64,000 nt of DNA from Glycine soja (lineage: Eukaryota; Streptophyta; Magnoliopsida; Fabales; Fabaceae), in assembly GCF_004193775.1 (NCBI RefSeq), contig NC_041010.1:44195562-44259561 (forward strand), given 5' to 3'. Made by a program: the position numbers and the translations under genes. The notes under the pieces are model-generated. The model saw only the letters and a list, made by a program, of their open reading frames with translations. It was not told the origin of the DNA and did not search any database. Positions within the stretch are counted from its first letter, which is position 1. The number at the start of each line of letters is the position of its first letter. Positions 15,001 to 26,531 of this stretch are shown here, one piece after another.

Positions 15001-17240
15001 GAGGAAAATGTAAAGGAACACTGGGCCAAAATAGAAAATGCAGCAAAGAAGTTCAGCACACTGAACATAAGTATTAGGACATAGATTTATGCAAGACCAA
15101 AGCATGAACAAGAAGCCAAGAAATGAATCCTATCTCATAAAAAATTTGCAGCCAAGGAGGCACCACATAAAAAAGGGACATTCTCTGCAACCAACCAAAT
15201 ACAGCAGAGAATAGCTTAAACTGTACACTGTTATAATAGCCTCCTTATTCTTGCCAAAAGCATGTCGTGAGAAACTGCTCCAAGATGAACAAACTACAGA
15301 GTACAAACCTTTTCATAATCTGCATGGTTTGTTGTACCAAACTCCTTTTACATACCATGTAATCTTCATACCAAATTTGTTAGATTAGTTTCTTTTAGAA
15401 GATGAATGTCAAGAAGTTAGCATACAATTATTCTCATATTACATCAGCATTTTCCCATCCTAGGTGTAACTGACCATGGCTTCAATAATATTTCCAGAAC
15501 ATATTACAGTAGCATCATCCAAAATTTTGATAAGAATAGACTACTAGGGTTTTGATTATTTATATAATTTTTATGACATACAGATCAAATATAGTTTGTA
15601 AATAAACAAGCTTACTTTCTTAAAGCAGCATATGCTTCAGCCTTTTCCAGGGGATATCCAGAGGAATGAAAAGCAATCAAACAATCGCACACTGGCCAGC
15701 TGAAACAACATAATCTATAAATTTAGTATGCCAACAGTGGAACTCTAAAAACCTAAAATGTTGAAGCAAGGAATATTTCAGCCATAACTTACGAGTCTCA
15801 AATGAAAATATTATTCATCCAACAAACATATTGGAAAATAATGGGACAAAAACTGTTTGATCCCTTATTTGGATGTATTATGATTATGATAGAAGAACAA
15901 AAACATGGTGAGGGAATAAATTGTTCCACTGGTCAATGAAAAGAACTAAAAACAGAAGCTATGTATGAAGCACAGACACCTCTCATGTTCAAAGTGTCGT
16001 CGTGTCAGACATCGATACATCCGGACACTTATTAGGTTTTCAATTTAAAAATGAATTTTTGTTGGCTTAGACACTTAAGCGGACACCATTACACAACTCA
16101 AACACTTAAAAACACATAGAAGGTTGGTTTAAAAAGATAAATATACCATCAATTTAAATATTTTGTTATATATTATTCATATTTTCTTCTTTTATTAGAG
16201 ACTCTCTCTTTGTGTGTGAATGTGGTGTCCTCGTAACCTGTATTTTAGATATTAGCCGTGTCTTTCCATATCCTATATTTTAGACATTGGCCGTGTTGTA
16301 GTGTCCGGGTTTCATAGGAAGCTATTATAAAACACTAAGCAGGTACTCGATCAAATAGATATAGCTTTTAAAAAGCACAATAAATAGACCAATATACAGT
16401 TCCTCAAAATGTAGAGTCCAAAACTGATATCAATTAAGTATACCTCTCAATTGGTTCTTCAAGGATGACCTTGTCACCAAAATGTACGACCTGCATACAA
16501 TACAACGTACAGTTGAGAAAAATGCAAAAAGCAACACCATGACAATCATCTCTTTGCACAACAAAATTATAAAAACACACAGACACACACATATATATAT
16601 ATATATATATAAAATCAACATACAACAATTTATACTACTTTTTTTTTCTCATTATCTCTCTCCGTCACATCCTTACTTAGCTCATATTTCTCTCTGCCTC
16701 TTTTTCTCTCTCATCCTCTCTCTTTGTTGTTCAATTTGCAGTGCAAATAGCATTTCTCAAAAATAAAAAATAAAAGGAAAAAAAAAACATGAAATACATA
16801 ATAATATAATGAACAAAGTATTACAAAAGAAACAATACGAACAGAACTATCACCAGTAGATTCACGAACAAGCTAATTCAAAATCAATGACGACATAACC
16901 ATAACGTCGAAATAAAAATAGTGAACATTCACCTACCTCGAATTCACCAAACGCTTGTAACCTCTGAAGAATCTGCTCCATAGGCCCCGAAAAAAGCTGC
17001 AATACAAAACAGAGCCACTGAATCAAAACATTAACAAAAACTCGTTGCGAGTCTCTATGTTTTCACGAAGAAAGCAGAACCAGCAAACTAAGAAAAACAC
17101 AGGATCAAGAGTGAGAGAAACAAACTAAAAACAAAAGATTTAACCTCGTAGCCACATTTCACCTTCTTTTCCATGACGCATACTCCAATAGTTATCTTCT
17201 GCGCTGCGAAAACTCCCTCCTCATCATTCTCCTCCGCCAT
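7..17240 (-). CDS. VIH: Inositol hexakisphosphate / diphosphoinositol-pentakisphosphate kinase (VIH/PPIP5K), 5' 24 exons, partial at window edge
   Basis: Makes inositol pyrophosphates (InsP8 from InsP7), the cytosolic signals of phosphate status; the C-terminal half is a phosphatase-like domain. Exons in transcription order: 16 of 24 are 17145-17240, 16937-16996, 16444-16490, 15616-15699, 14260-14323, 11900-12053, 11291-11361, 10374-10478, 10127-10219, 9675-9749, 9331-9416, 8959-9165, 8784-8883, 8609-8679, 8213-8291, 6734-6892; then 6553-6595, 5095-5177, 4841-4903, 4682-4756, 3389-3514, 1850-2091, 1240-1284, 7-73. All junctions are GT/AG and in phase, giving 765 codons without a stop. The ATP-grasp kinase half (about 10-330) has GGTDVKVY near 222 and [10 protein letters not shown] near 299; RHGDRTP at 380-386 opens the phosphatase half. 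The start is the MAEEND methionine; 17285 lies upstream in frame but gives a non-conserved leader. About 290 C-terminal residues should lie left of the window, judging from the family length of about 1050. Family call is firm; which of VIH1 or VIH2 is not resolved. Confidence 0.95.
961..1136 (-). mobile_element. Au-type SINE in the last VIH intron of the window
   Basis: Reading the minus strand from about 1136, the sequence begins GAGGGCGAGCCTTGGTGCAG, which carries a tRNA-like A box (GGTGCAGCGG), and continues to a B box GGGTTCGAATCC (1069-1080). The body has CATATGCAAGGGTAAGGCTG and CTTCGCATAGCGAAG, and the tail ends in GTACGAAGTTTTT. This order and the T-rich end match the Au SINE family of angiosperms as I remember it. 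I could not find a target-site duplication. The element is in the intron between exons 23 and 24, in the same orientation as the gene. Confidence 0.85.
3591..4086 (+). other. Unassigned intronic stretch upstream of the LINE remnant
   Basis: The stretch holds an open frame of 122 codons at 3718-4086 (it includes [20 protein letters not shown]). I do not recognise a family. Because it directly precedes the LINE remnant on the same strand and sits in a VIH intron, it is more likely decayed transposon sequence than a host gene. Confidence 0.3.
4145..4353 (+). pseudogene. LINE (L1-type) reverse-transcriptase C-terminal remnant
   Basis: Translation gives [19 protein letters not shown], then after a one-base frame change near 4255 [19 protein letters not shown] and [13 protein letters not shown]. 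This matches the conserved tail of plant LINE polyproteins (RWFGHVQRR ... W...IHVADP). The piece just upstream (about 4090-4130) looks like the preceding IRNEDVRRKV motif but has stops. The copy is dead, has no 5' part that I recognise, and lies inside a VIH intron antisense to the gene. Confidence 0.75.
7440..7880 (-). repeat. Probable dispersed legume repeat in a VIH intron
   Basis: The minus strand from about 7860 reads CATGAGTTTTTACCTGACAA followed by CTTAAGCTTTTGGGAGAGTT. A similar phrase (cttcacctaacag ... cttttgggacagttg) occurs on the plus strand at about 30548-30585 in the glycosyltransferase intron. I remember this kind of phrase as common in soybean noncoding DNA but cannot name the element. 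Boundaries are approximate. Confidence 0.4.
12268..13500 (+). mobile_element. Solo LTR of a Gypsy-like retrotransposon in a VIH intron
   Basis: The block starts TGATAAC and ends GTTAACA, near-perfect short inverted ends. It contains a GC-rich stretch of repeated GCTTAGCGxG phrases (12430-12560), a TATA box TATAAAAGG at 12591 and a 3' part reading TATGGATTCGACACTTGAAC, all typical of soybean Gypsy LTRs as I remember them. No second LTR, primer-binding site or internal coding region flanks it, so it looks like a solo LTR. The flanking five bases (aataa and atgta) do not match, so a target-site duplication is not shown and the ends may be off by a few bases. Orientation is antisense to the host gene. 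Confidence 0.65.
13748..14040. mobile_element. 293-bp inverted-repeat (MITE-like) element
   Basis: The ends are CTATGTTTGG and CCAAACATAG, a perfect ten-base inverted repeat. The arms stay roughly complementary inward, with many GGAATG/CATTCC phrases. It encodes nothing. I could not see a convincing target-site duplication. It lies in the same VIH intron as the solo LTR. Confidence 0.7.
15957..16322. mobile_element. Mutator/MITE-like element with ggacac-rich ends
   Basis: The left end reads gctatgtatgaagcacagacac and the right end gtgtccgggtttcataggaagc, imperfect inverted copies of each other. The interior has repeated gacac/gtgtc phrases (for example atccggacactta). This resembles a common legume family usually classed as Mutator-like; the class is inferred. 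It lies in the intron between VIH exons 4 and 3. Confidence 0.5.
16571..16610. repeat. CA/TA microsatellite
   Basis: A run of CA-type dinucleotides passes into ten TA/AT units at 16591-16610, inside the VIH intron between exons 3 and 2. Confidence 0.9.
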
Positions 17241-17440
17241 GGCGAACTCAGAAACTCTCAGCGATCCACAACTCTTGGCGAACACGACGAGAACTCACGA
17301 GCACGGAACTCCTAAGACGAAGCTCCAAGCGCTGTACGAAATGCGGAGAAGAAAAAATCTAGAGAATGCAGAAATGGAAGCGAGAGAAGAAAACTGACGA
17401 AAGTTGATGGCACCGACTTGGATTTGTATTTAAAGTGGAA
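17241..17440 (-). promoter_or_regulatory. 5' leader and core promoter region of the VIH gene
   Basis: Upstream of the VIH start codon on the minus strand lies a purine/pyrimidine-biased leader. A TATA-like TTTAAATA at 17428-17435 is about 190 bases before the ATG, a usual distance for a plant TATA element plus a leader. No transcript evidence, so the start site is inferred. Confidence 0.4.
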
Positions 17441-20400
17441 AGGCAAGCACAGTAGTATTAGCACGCAACTCATGAGTTCACGGAGCTAAGCTGCGAAAAG
17501 ATAGACCAGAGTAGTTAGCTGCTGAATTGCGCTGTATCAGCCACTCTAATCAAGAAAAATAAATAAAACATTTTTCTACCTTTTGTTTTGCTGAATAGTA
17601 ATCGTTTTTCTACCTCTTTCAGTAAAACTTTAATAAATAAAATAATTTAAAAGAAAAAATATTTTTATAAATTAAAAAGGTAAAATGAACTTAGTTTTTT
17701 GTCTAAATTAAAATTAACTTAACTTATATATTATGTACTTCACTTTTATAGAAGCTTTTCTATCTAATTTTCCCAAAAATTAACTTATAAGAAATTTTTG
17801 TCTTCTTATTTATTCTCTTATAAATATTTATCGAAAAAATTATCCAAAGTCTCAAACATTGGTCAAGAATTAAGTGCGTATATAAGTATTGATGCTAAAT
17901 TTTATTGTGGGATTCTGCAATATATTTTTTATCAAATAATAAAAGAAATTATTAATAATTGATATTGATGAAATATACTGTAAGCATGTGTGAGCTATTT
18001 TTGAGACTCGTTTAGTAAAAAAAAAATTATAATTATCGATTGGAGAAAAAAGTTACTTGTTATAAAAAAAAGGTGAAATATTTCAAATTTTAAATAATAA
18101 TTATGTAATTTGATTTTTATGATTTTTACTATTGATTCACATGTTCAATAGTAAAAATTTAATATAATTTAACAGTATATAATGAGGTCTTGGTCATTAA
18201 AATATGGTAAGAATATAGTAATTTTTTTATATACTATACATAAAATAGAATGAAATTTGGTGAATGCATCGTGGGTTGATGAGGAAATTTTTTGAGTGAT
18301 TCTGGAATATGCAATGAAAAGTGAGGAGGTAAACTTTTTCCTGAGAAGACGAGGGGTGGGAAAAAGAGTTGGCAAGTTGGACTTAGGATATGCATGGTAT
18401 TTCTGAATTCTCATTTCTCTCATCAGTGCGAAGAATCCAAGTGGAACCTAGCTTTTGGTTTCTGCATGTGTTGCTGCTTTCTGTGTCACTATCTCAACGT
18501 GACACCGCCATAATATTTTTAAGAGAGTTCTTGGAGCCCTAAAAGTTTGGTTATTGGAATCATTATTGAACAAGTGGAATCTGAAATGTTGGGCACCTAG
18601 TGTAACATGACTCGAGGTCCCCCACATGCAGCAACGATCATTGACCCATGTTTAAGTGTTTCGGCACCTTTGTCTGTTTTCATTTTGTCACTTTAGATTC
18701 ACTTCAAAGTATTAAAATGCTGCTAAACAAGTATTAATATTCCGATTAACAAGGATCAGACTCATATTTTATAATCAAATGTAAAGATCTTAATGAACCA
18801 TATAAAAGTATTCATGTAAGCGTTCTAATTCTTTGAACATTAAGGTATATATTCTAATCTTAAACCTTTTTTTTAATAAAAAGAAAGAGTTTTAGAATCC
18901 TGCTTGTATTATTTTATTTTATTGAGGTTCTGGTAAACAAATCAACTTGCGTTTTTAGTCAAGTGGGATTTTAGAAATTAAGAATTATGTAAGCGTGCTC
19001 GTTTGTTAACTTAACTGCATGTCTGCATGTATTATATAACATTTTATTTTATTCACGTTTTCTTTTGGAGTCACTACGTTAGATAAATTTATTTTTATCT
19101 TGATATTTTTTTCTTATTTTTTTTCCTTTTTACTTTATTCTTAACAAAATGAAAGAAAATTATCATTATACTTGTCCTGCTTTGAAATCTGCGGCTCGCG
19201 CTTTGACTTGTGGACTTGTGGTGCCTTCGCGACTCGTTGAGATTTTATTCAATTGTTGATTTTTAAAAGCACCTTTTTCCCATTTTGACTGCGTTTATGC
19301 GTAGAATAGAAAGTTTATTCTTTTACTCAACATATATTTGCGTTGAACAAAGACAAATAAAGGTTGTTTTTCCATTTTGGTTGTGAGCTTTTATTATTTG
19401 ATTTCACGCATCCTCTAGCTTTGACAAGTATATAACCTGTAAATTAACTTAGTTTGGAATTATTTTAATTTAATTAATGATCTCATTTAAGTGTATGTTT
19501 GGTTGTGAATTTTCATGTACAAGTTGAAGCTTCAAGTACTAATTTTCAGGTATGTTTCAAAATGAACGTGATGTTTCAAGACTCTTGATGTGTTTTCGTA
19601 TGCAATTGTTTTAAAATTTTAGAGAAAGAGATTTTGTAATTTTGTAGGGCCTGGTTATGGAACATCTTGTGCTAAATTCATGCTCTTTTCTTTTCTCTTA
19701 ATTATATCTTCTTTTTTTCTTTCAAAAAAATATCAAAGAAACAGATTTATCACTAATAATAATATTGTATACGAAAAATACATATACTTTTATACAAAAG
19801 AAGAAGAAAAATCAGCTTCAGCCGGAATGAGATGCAGGGGTGCCTAATAGATTAATTAGTTTTTTTATACTGTGGGTTTGAGTTAATGATCATATAGTTT
19901 TTTTAAATTTGAATGAAATCGTTAGGGTTTAAAACGACTACAAATTAGAATTTTGCCGACAGTTTTAAGATAAACCCAGAGTCTTCTTTTATTAGTTCAG
20001 TACCTAGTAATTTAACCTACTTTTTATAAGTATTTTTTAGAAGCCCTACTTTATATAAGTAAACAACCTTTTTGAATATTAACATAATTTTCTTAAACGA
20101 CAAGGGTAGAAAGGTGAAGCAATTTTTTTTCTAAGAAGGATCACTGTTTATATTACCAGTAATGACGACTAATAATTAAAGTAATTAAAAACAGATCGAC
20201 AGAAGGATGGTCAAAAGAAATAAAAGTGGGATCTTGCTGTGGGGTTCTTCTGAAAGTGTATTGATCTGATCCTATCTTCTCGTTGCAATTGAATATTCTT
20301 AACATGCTTGAACCAAACTGCTACTCTATTTGAGTACTATTTTTAATGAGTTTCTTGCACCCCTGAACTGAAGGCCGAAACATGCATTCTTTTGCTGATA

Positions 20401-20555
20401 CTTAATAGACTACAAATATTTTTTTTAGAGATAATCCATGGCAACTTCGCTATAACAATTTTACATCAGATAATTTACTGGTTTGATAGTCCAAAACAGC
20501 ATTATAATTGCTCAAATCCTTGAATCCACCTACCACAATGTTAATCATTAATCTC
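17441..20555. other. Intergenic, AT-rich, no gene seen
   Basis: No open frame here has a recognisable domain or a plausible exon pattern on either strand. Composition is strongly AT-rich with many homopolymer runs. Confidence 0.6.
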
Positions 20556-20835
20556 GTGAAAAAGTTTAAGCATCTTTTTTGTCTTTATAATTTTATTTTA
20601 TTTTATTTTAATCCTTGTAAAATATGTTTATTTTATTTTTTGTCTTTATAGTGTAGATAGTATTCTAAATAGCATTTTTTTATTATTCAAAATATTTTTT
20701 TATTGTAAAATGTCATCTAAAATATTTTAAGGATGAAAAATAAAATAAATGTATTTTGCAAAGATTAAAAAAAATTACAGGACAAAAAGGAAAAAAATAA
20801 TAAATTGCAGGAAAAAATATTTAACCCTCGTAAAA
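20556..20835. mobile_element. AT-rich inverted-repeat (MITE-like) element
   Basis: The left arm (gtttaagcatcttttttgtc ... aatccttgtaaaatatgttt) is largely complementary to the right arm (aaatgtattttgcaaagatt ... ggaaaaaatatttaacc) over about 70 bases, with a short unpaired centre. No coding potential. Boundaries are set from the arm alignment by eye. Confidence 0.5.
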
Positions 20836-23800
20836 AATGTGGCGAATTTATCAAAAGTCAAGCAACTTTTTATTAGCTTGTTTTTAATAAGGAGAGGAAG
20901 TAAAATATAAACCACAGTTTGTTAGTTTCTTCCTCGGAAAAAATCACGCTATGCAAAGAAAATAAAATTGTTGATAAATCACCAATTTCAGATTAACCTT
21001 TGAAAAAAATGCAATTTAAAATCTTCTTCTCCACCATTTAAGTAGAATTAACTTCATTGCTTTGTTTTAAGAGAAGTGATGAAATGAAAGGTGTACTGAT
21101 AACTATGTGTGTCGTGTGCAACTGTGCATGGACTTAGCTTCTGGTTTCTATTGTTGATTTCATCCCTTCCTTTTATCCAAACCACAGAAACCTCTGCCTC
21201 ATCTAAACCACCCATTCATAATCTCAAAGCAAAAATAAAAACCACCCCATGAAAATAAAATAAAACAAAACTCGACTCACTACAGATTCATGAACCCTTG
21301 GTAATGGTTGAACCAACTAATGAGGTGGCATATCCTTCTTCTTACCAATTCTGCTTATAAAAATAATTAAAATATCAAAATAAAGAAGGATTTTTGTCGT
21401 AATATATTACAATTTTTTTAATATAATTTTTATAATAATAAAAACTAGTTTCCGTAGTGGATTTTAGAAATGATTTCCCTGCAAAATAAAAAAAAAGGAA
21501 ATGAATGTAAAGGTGAAAGACGACAATAAAGATATTTTAGAAATATAACAAAAAAAAAGTGGGAGCTTCAACAATGTAAATGTTGTTCTTGATAGTCCTT
21601 ATTGGGGCTTTTCTTTTAATTTTTCGGTGAGATACTTGAGTTTTCTTCTTGCAGTCATTCTTCTTCTACATTCAATATATTTTTTATAATTTTAATATTG
21701 TCCTTACATATCTATATAAATTGACAAAAATATTATATATGTAAAAAAATATATTATTAAATCAAAATTAATTATTAAAAAATTTATTAGGTAAATATAT
21801 ATTAAAAATTTTAATACTATATATAACAACATTAATTATTTTTTAACATAATTAACCTATTAATTTAATTAGTTAGAATATCATACTAATAATACTAAAA
21901 TCACATTTAAAACTAACATGTTTTATTAATTTTAAATATGATATGGATCCACGTCCGTGTGAGCTATACGTAGGTTATTTAATATGAGGGGATTGCTTTC
22001 TGCACTGTTATTTTGCTCCCTTCACCCCTAAACTTTTGAAACCCCCAACGTACCCTTCTGTCGATTTCATCTTGCTACTACTGCACTCACAGGTCACAAG
22101 CATAACTCCAACGACCACGACCCAAACACCAAAATGCACTCGCGCAACAAATGATACCCTCCGCACCTCGAAACCCTCACCACACCGGTGACGCACAACA
22201 CGTCGCGTGACCACGCCCAAAGACCCAACAGTGTTCTACAATAGCTATTTTGAAAGCATATTCATGAATAATTATTTGGAATAACTAGAATACTTTTCGT
22301 GATTGACTATATGTTTTTGGAATAACTTTATTTATAAAAAAATGTTATTGTGTTTGATTTAGTTTTCAAAAAATAAAACAATAAGATTTCTAATTATTTG
22401 AGAAACTACTCTAATATTTTCTTTTAAAAAATAAATTATAACTATCTTTTAAAATTTATATATTAGAATAATTTGTTCATATTCAAATAAATCTGTACAA
22501 TATGACTAACATGCGTGTAGTTTTATTACACTATTAGATTATTTACTTTTTAAAAAAAATATTTGTTTTTCTTTCCCCTTCCTAAGCGATACAATAAGTT
22601 GTATTTGTAACACTATACGCTTAATGATATTTTGATATATTTGCAGCAGTAGAAACTTTATTGGTTCATCTTAATCTTAAACCATACACCTAATCACACC
22701 AAATTCTATATATAAAAATTTATTATTAAAATACCACATCGATACATTTATAGATATTATAAAGGATGAATATAACGTGGTTAAGTGTATAATTTAAGGT
22801 CAAGATTGATTAATAAATATTTCACTGCTTCAAATACTGCTGATCTACTCATTTACAATGACACATTATCTGATATATTATTTTGAATATATTATTTATT
22901 GTAGAGACTACATATTTAAAATAAGACAATTCTAAACAACAAATTTTTCTTTTAATATTTAATTCAATTGCATATTTAAAACTCAAACTCAAAATTAATA
23001 GTTAAGTTAAAATAATTTTGTGCATTTGATTTATGTGCTTGGTGATTTAAAATACACTACTTATTAATAATTAAAATTTATTAGAAATTATAAAATTTTG
23101 CAAATTTTACTTCTTATTCAATGAGTCACATTCATACTTTTGTATTTTTTAATAAAATTTAATCAATAATAAAAAAATATGATAGAATTAGTGTATTAAA
23201 AATTTTATTACTAACATCCCTCTAAAACAAATATAGGCAAGTGAAGATGTCCTCTAAAAGCTTCCTAGCTATAAAAGATTAAAAAAAAATTCTGCTATCA
23301 AGAAAAAAAAACAGCAAAAAGCTTTGAACATATTACATATGTCCCGTTACGTTAAAATTATTTTGCATTTCTTTAAAATTAAACAATTTAGGGAATTATT
23401 TTTTATGAAATTTAGGGAATTGTTAAATGAAAGAATTTCTTTTAAAATGAATTTGTTTCTAAAGTGAATGAATAAGGATATTAGATTTTGGTAAATTGGG
23501 ACAATAATTGATTTTAAATCAAATTAATGATACATGCTAGGTGAATAAAATTAACAAGACGGTGAGTTTCAATAAGATAATAGTTGAAATTTTTTTTATG
23601 TACATTAAAAAAACATTTACCATTTCTTTTTACAAAAGACGTAACAAGACATTTAATGTTACAACAATTTAATATGCACGAGGAAAAAAACACAAATTTC
23701 AATATGAGAATATATTGAATTCCAAAGTTGAAAAACAAAGAAGGAATACTAAGTTTGGAAACTAACATTAATTGTTGTTGGAGTTTCACAAAAGTCCATG

Positions 23801-24549
23801 CCATTTTCCCCTGCTCTTTTTATATCTTTTTCCTTTTTTCTTTCTGGAGTAAAAATAATGATTTTGAAGTAGTCGTAGATGACTTCGTCTGAGTCGAACC
23901 CCTTTTATGAAAAAAGAAGCAATACTTATAAAATAAATTATACAATCAAAAGAGAAAAAAAAGATATATAGAGATGATTTAAATGTCATTAAGCAACAGA
24001 AACAAAAGAGATAAGCACAAGCATTATGTAATAAAAATTGCTGTACACTTTTTTTTTTTTTACAGAATATAAATGGTTGTATATATATCATATCTCTTAT
24101 ATATGAAACATGATGCATTTCCACCGATTAATGAACTTGTGATTGACAACATCTTCATGGGTTGTTTACGCTGAAAGCCTGAAATTGATATAACAAATTA
24201 AGTTGCATGATTAATAATTTAATGATGGATTAAAAATAATCACAAATGCATAGAGAAATATATATTTTTCTTACTCGTGCATGTGTGTTTAAATTTTGTT
24301 GAATTTATGAAGATTACTCATGAAAGGTATTGTGAATTTTGTATAAAACATATGTTTTGCTCCTCAAGAAAATAACATTTGTGAAATTTGATGTTCAAAC
24401 TCCTTTAACAACCTATTATCATCACTTGCAAAATTGTGTAAACCATCCATGTCAAGATAAGAGAATTATCCCTAATTTATAAGAAAGATTGCTAAACTTA
24501 AAAAAGTGGGAATACACATGCAAAACAAGTAAAAAAAAGGCTCACCATT
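20836..24549. other. Intergenic, AT-rich, no gene seen
   Basis: A less AT-rich patch at 22010-22230 has short frames on both strands with no recognisable protein. The rest is AT-rich. It reaches up to the 3' end of the DUF569 gene. Confidence 0.6.
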
Positions 24550-26008
24550 TTAAGAAGGAGTAACCACAACGTGTATGTCAGTATTGTTAGGAGGTAATTG
24601 TAAACGAAGGGGATAAAGTTTTGCATTCAATGGGTTGCGACAACACACAAGAATATCATCATGCCCTGTTTCTTCTTTTAACTTTTCCTTCAAATCTTCC
24701 ACGCTACTTCCTTTGAATGTAAAGAACTTTTCTTCATTTGCACTAGGAACATCTCCATTTTCATCACCTATATTATAAAATATAACCCTTCCATCTTTTT
24801 TGGGTGACTCATTCTCCTTTAAATCCTCATTCTGCATAAAACAAAACAATTTGAGATAGATACGACAATTAATCCATGCCCCTTAACTCTCAATTACCAT
24901 ATGCATATATAATAATTATAAGTATACCATTTGTGTTGATAATACATAATAATTTAATTATATAGTTTCAAGCTAAAACCACATTTCACAATTAATTTAT
25001 GCACTTGCATGCAATTTTTTTAGTATCCTGTTAATTAAATATTTCCATTCTTATTTAATTAAAGCAATCATATTTTTATTATTAAATTAATTATGAAATT
25101 ATTTGTAAGTTTTTACTAAAATACTTCTTGTTAATTCTTGATATAGAGTATATGAAAATACTTTCAATACAATAACACAGCAAATTGTATCCTCAAGAAA
25201 TTCTTGAGTATATAAACAAATATATATAACACAATCACAACCTCCTATTTGTAAGGTACAAACCTACAAGTAGCTTGTGTAACACAAAAAAGGAATCTCT
25301 CCATGATTGTACTAACGAATTTGTCTCCATATTCGCATATCATTGTTATATTTTATTTGTAAATTTCATCATTGAAATTATATATGGATGAAATGATCAA
25401 ATTAACTTTTATCTAACCTCAATTGGTACTTTAGAAGACTTGAGATCTATATTAAAGGAGACATCATCTGAATATGTAGGAGAATCCAATTCGGTAGAAT
25501 CCATTGAAGGATTGGGTGTGGCAATAGGTGTGGTGTTTTCTATTGGGTTGGGAGGGTTTGGTCGAAGCTCTACAAGGTCCACCTCCCATAGAACCCAATT
25601 TGATGTTGATGTTCTATGTGGGATGTCATGGGTGATAGAGTTCCTCCAAGGTGGTAAGCCTCCATTGGCACGCAAATATTGGCCATGGCATGTCTTAAGC
25701 CTTATTTGTGTACCTTCTCTTATGGGTTCCCACCCCAAAGATGAATTTAATCTTGTGGGAAGGGTTTGCAACACTTTCTTCCCCGTGGCACCAAATAAAA
25801 ATGGCATATTGGAGGCTGTTAAGTATTTTTCATGGCAACTCTTTAATCTTATTAAGTTGGCATCCTCTACAATCTCCACGGTCCATTTAGCATTTTTGTA
25901 GGTTCCATTACGATCTTGGAAAACACTTTCTTTGTCATCATCTGCCAACAAGTATTTGTCACGGTGGCTCCTTAAGCGTACCACTTTGGCCTTTTGGAAG
26001 AATTCCAT
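24550..26008 (-). CDS. DUF569 domain protein (beta-trefoil, actin-crosslinking-like fold), two exons
   Basis: Exons 25418-26008 and 24550-24831 join in phase 0 (GAG|GTTAG donor, TGCAG acceptor) to give 290 residues. The N-terminal part (1-about 145) starts MEFFQKAKVVRLRSHRDKYL and repeats the trefoil phrase as LIRLKSCHEKYLTAS and QIRLKTCHGQYLRANGG, the pattern of plant DUF569 proteins, whose biochemical role is not established. A polar linker rich in P, S and T follows. The C-terminal exon (VIFYNIGDENGD ... DDILVCCRNPLNAKLYPLRL) is a small domain found in the same family. The start is MEFF: the frame extends five codons further, but the codon at 26023 is TTG, and family members begin MEFF. 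Function is unknown. Confidence 0.9.
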
Positions 26009-26487
26009 TCCTCTTTGAAACAAATTGAGGATCCCAGAAATGATTTGCGGAAAAGGACGTGAATTAGATACAAAGAGTTAATTAGAATATGAAGTTTGAT
26101 TTGTGTGTGCGATGTAGCAATTAGGTACAAACAAGTTCAGGCATGAAGCAAATTTAAGATATATGATGGAGAGCAAAATGAGGGAATTGAAATGTTTGTT
26201 TTGCACTTTTGCATGTTAAATATGAATGATAGAAGCTTACGCGTAAAATTAGAGTACAAAATAAATGAATGGTTATGAAATAATATTTTTCATTACATGG
26301 ATATCCCACTAACTCAGCATACCATGCATGAAGCTTTAAAAGTTATCGATTAATATTGAAAGGTTTAAGATTCGAAAATTAAATCTATATTTTTGGGTTA
26401 TATATATTTTTAATTAATGTCCTATATTTTCTAAAATATTCATTTAACAGTTAAGTATTCATTATTAGTTTTCTCAATGAATAACAA

Positions 26488-26531
<44 letters not shown>

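Noticed and set aside
22008..22220. 70-codon minus-strand frame in a less AT-rich patch
   Set aside because: No domain, no splice partners and no promoter-like context; probably decayed repeat.
25440..25901. 153-codon plus-strand frame opposite DUF569 exon 1
   Set aside because: Antisense shadow of a strongly conserved coding exon.
26009..26023. Upstream extension of the DUF569 start (FQRG before MEFF)
   Set aside because: The codon at 26021-26023 is TTG, and family members begin at MEFF.
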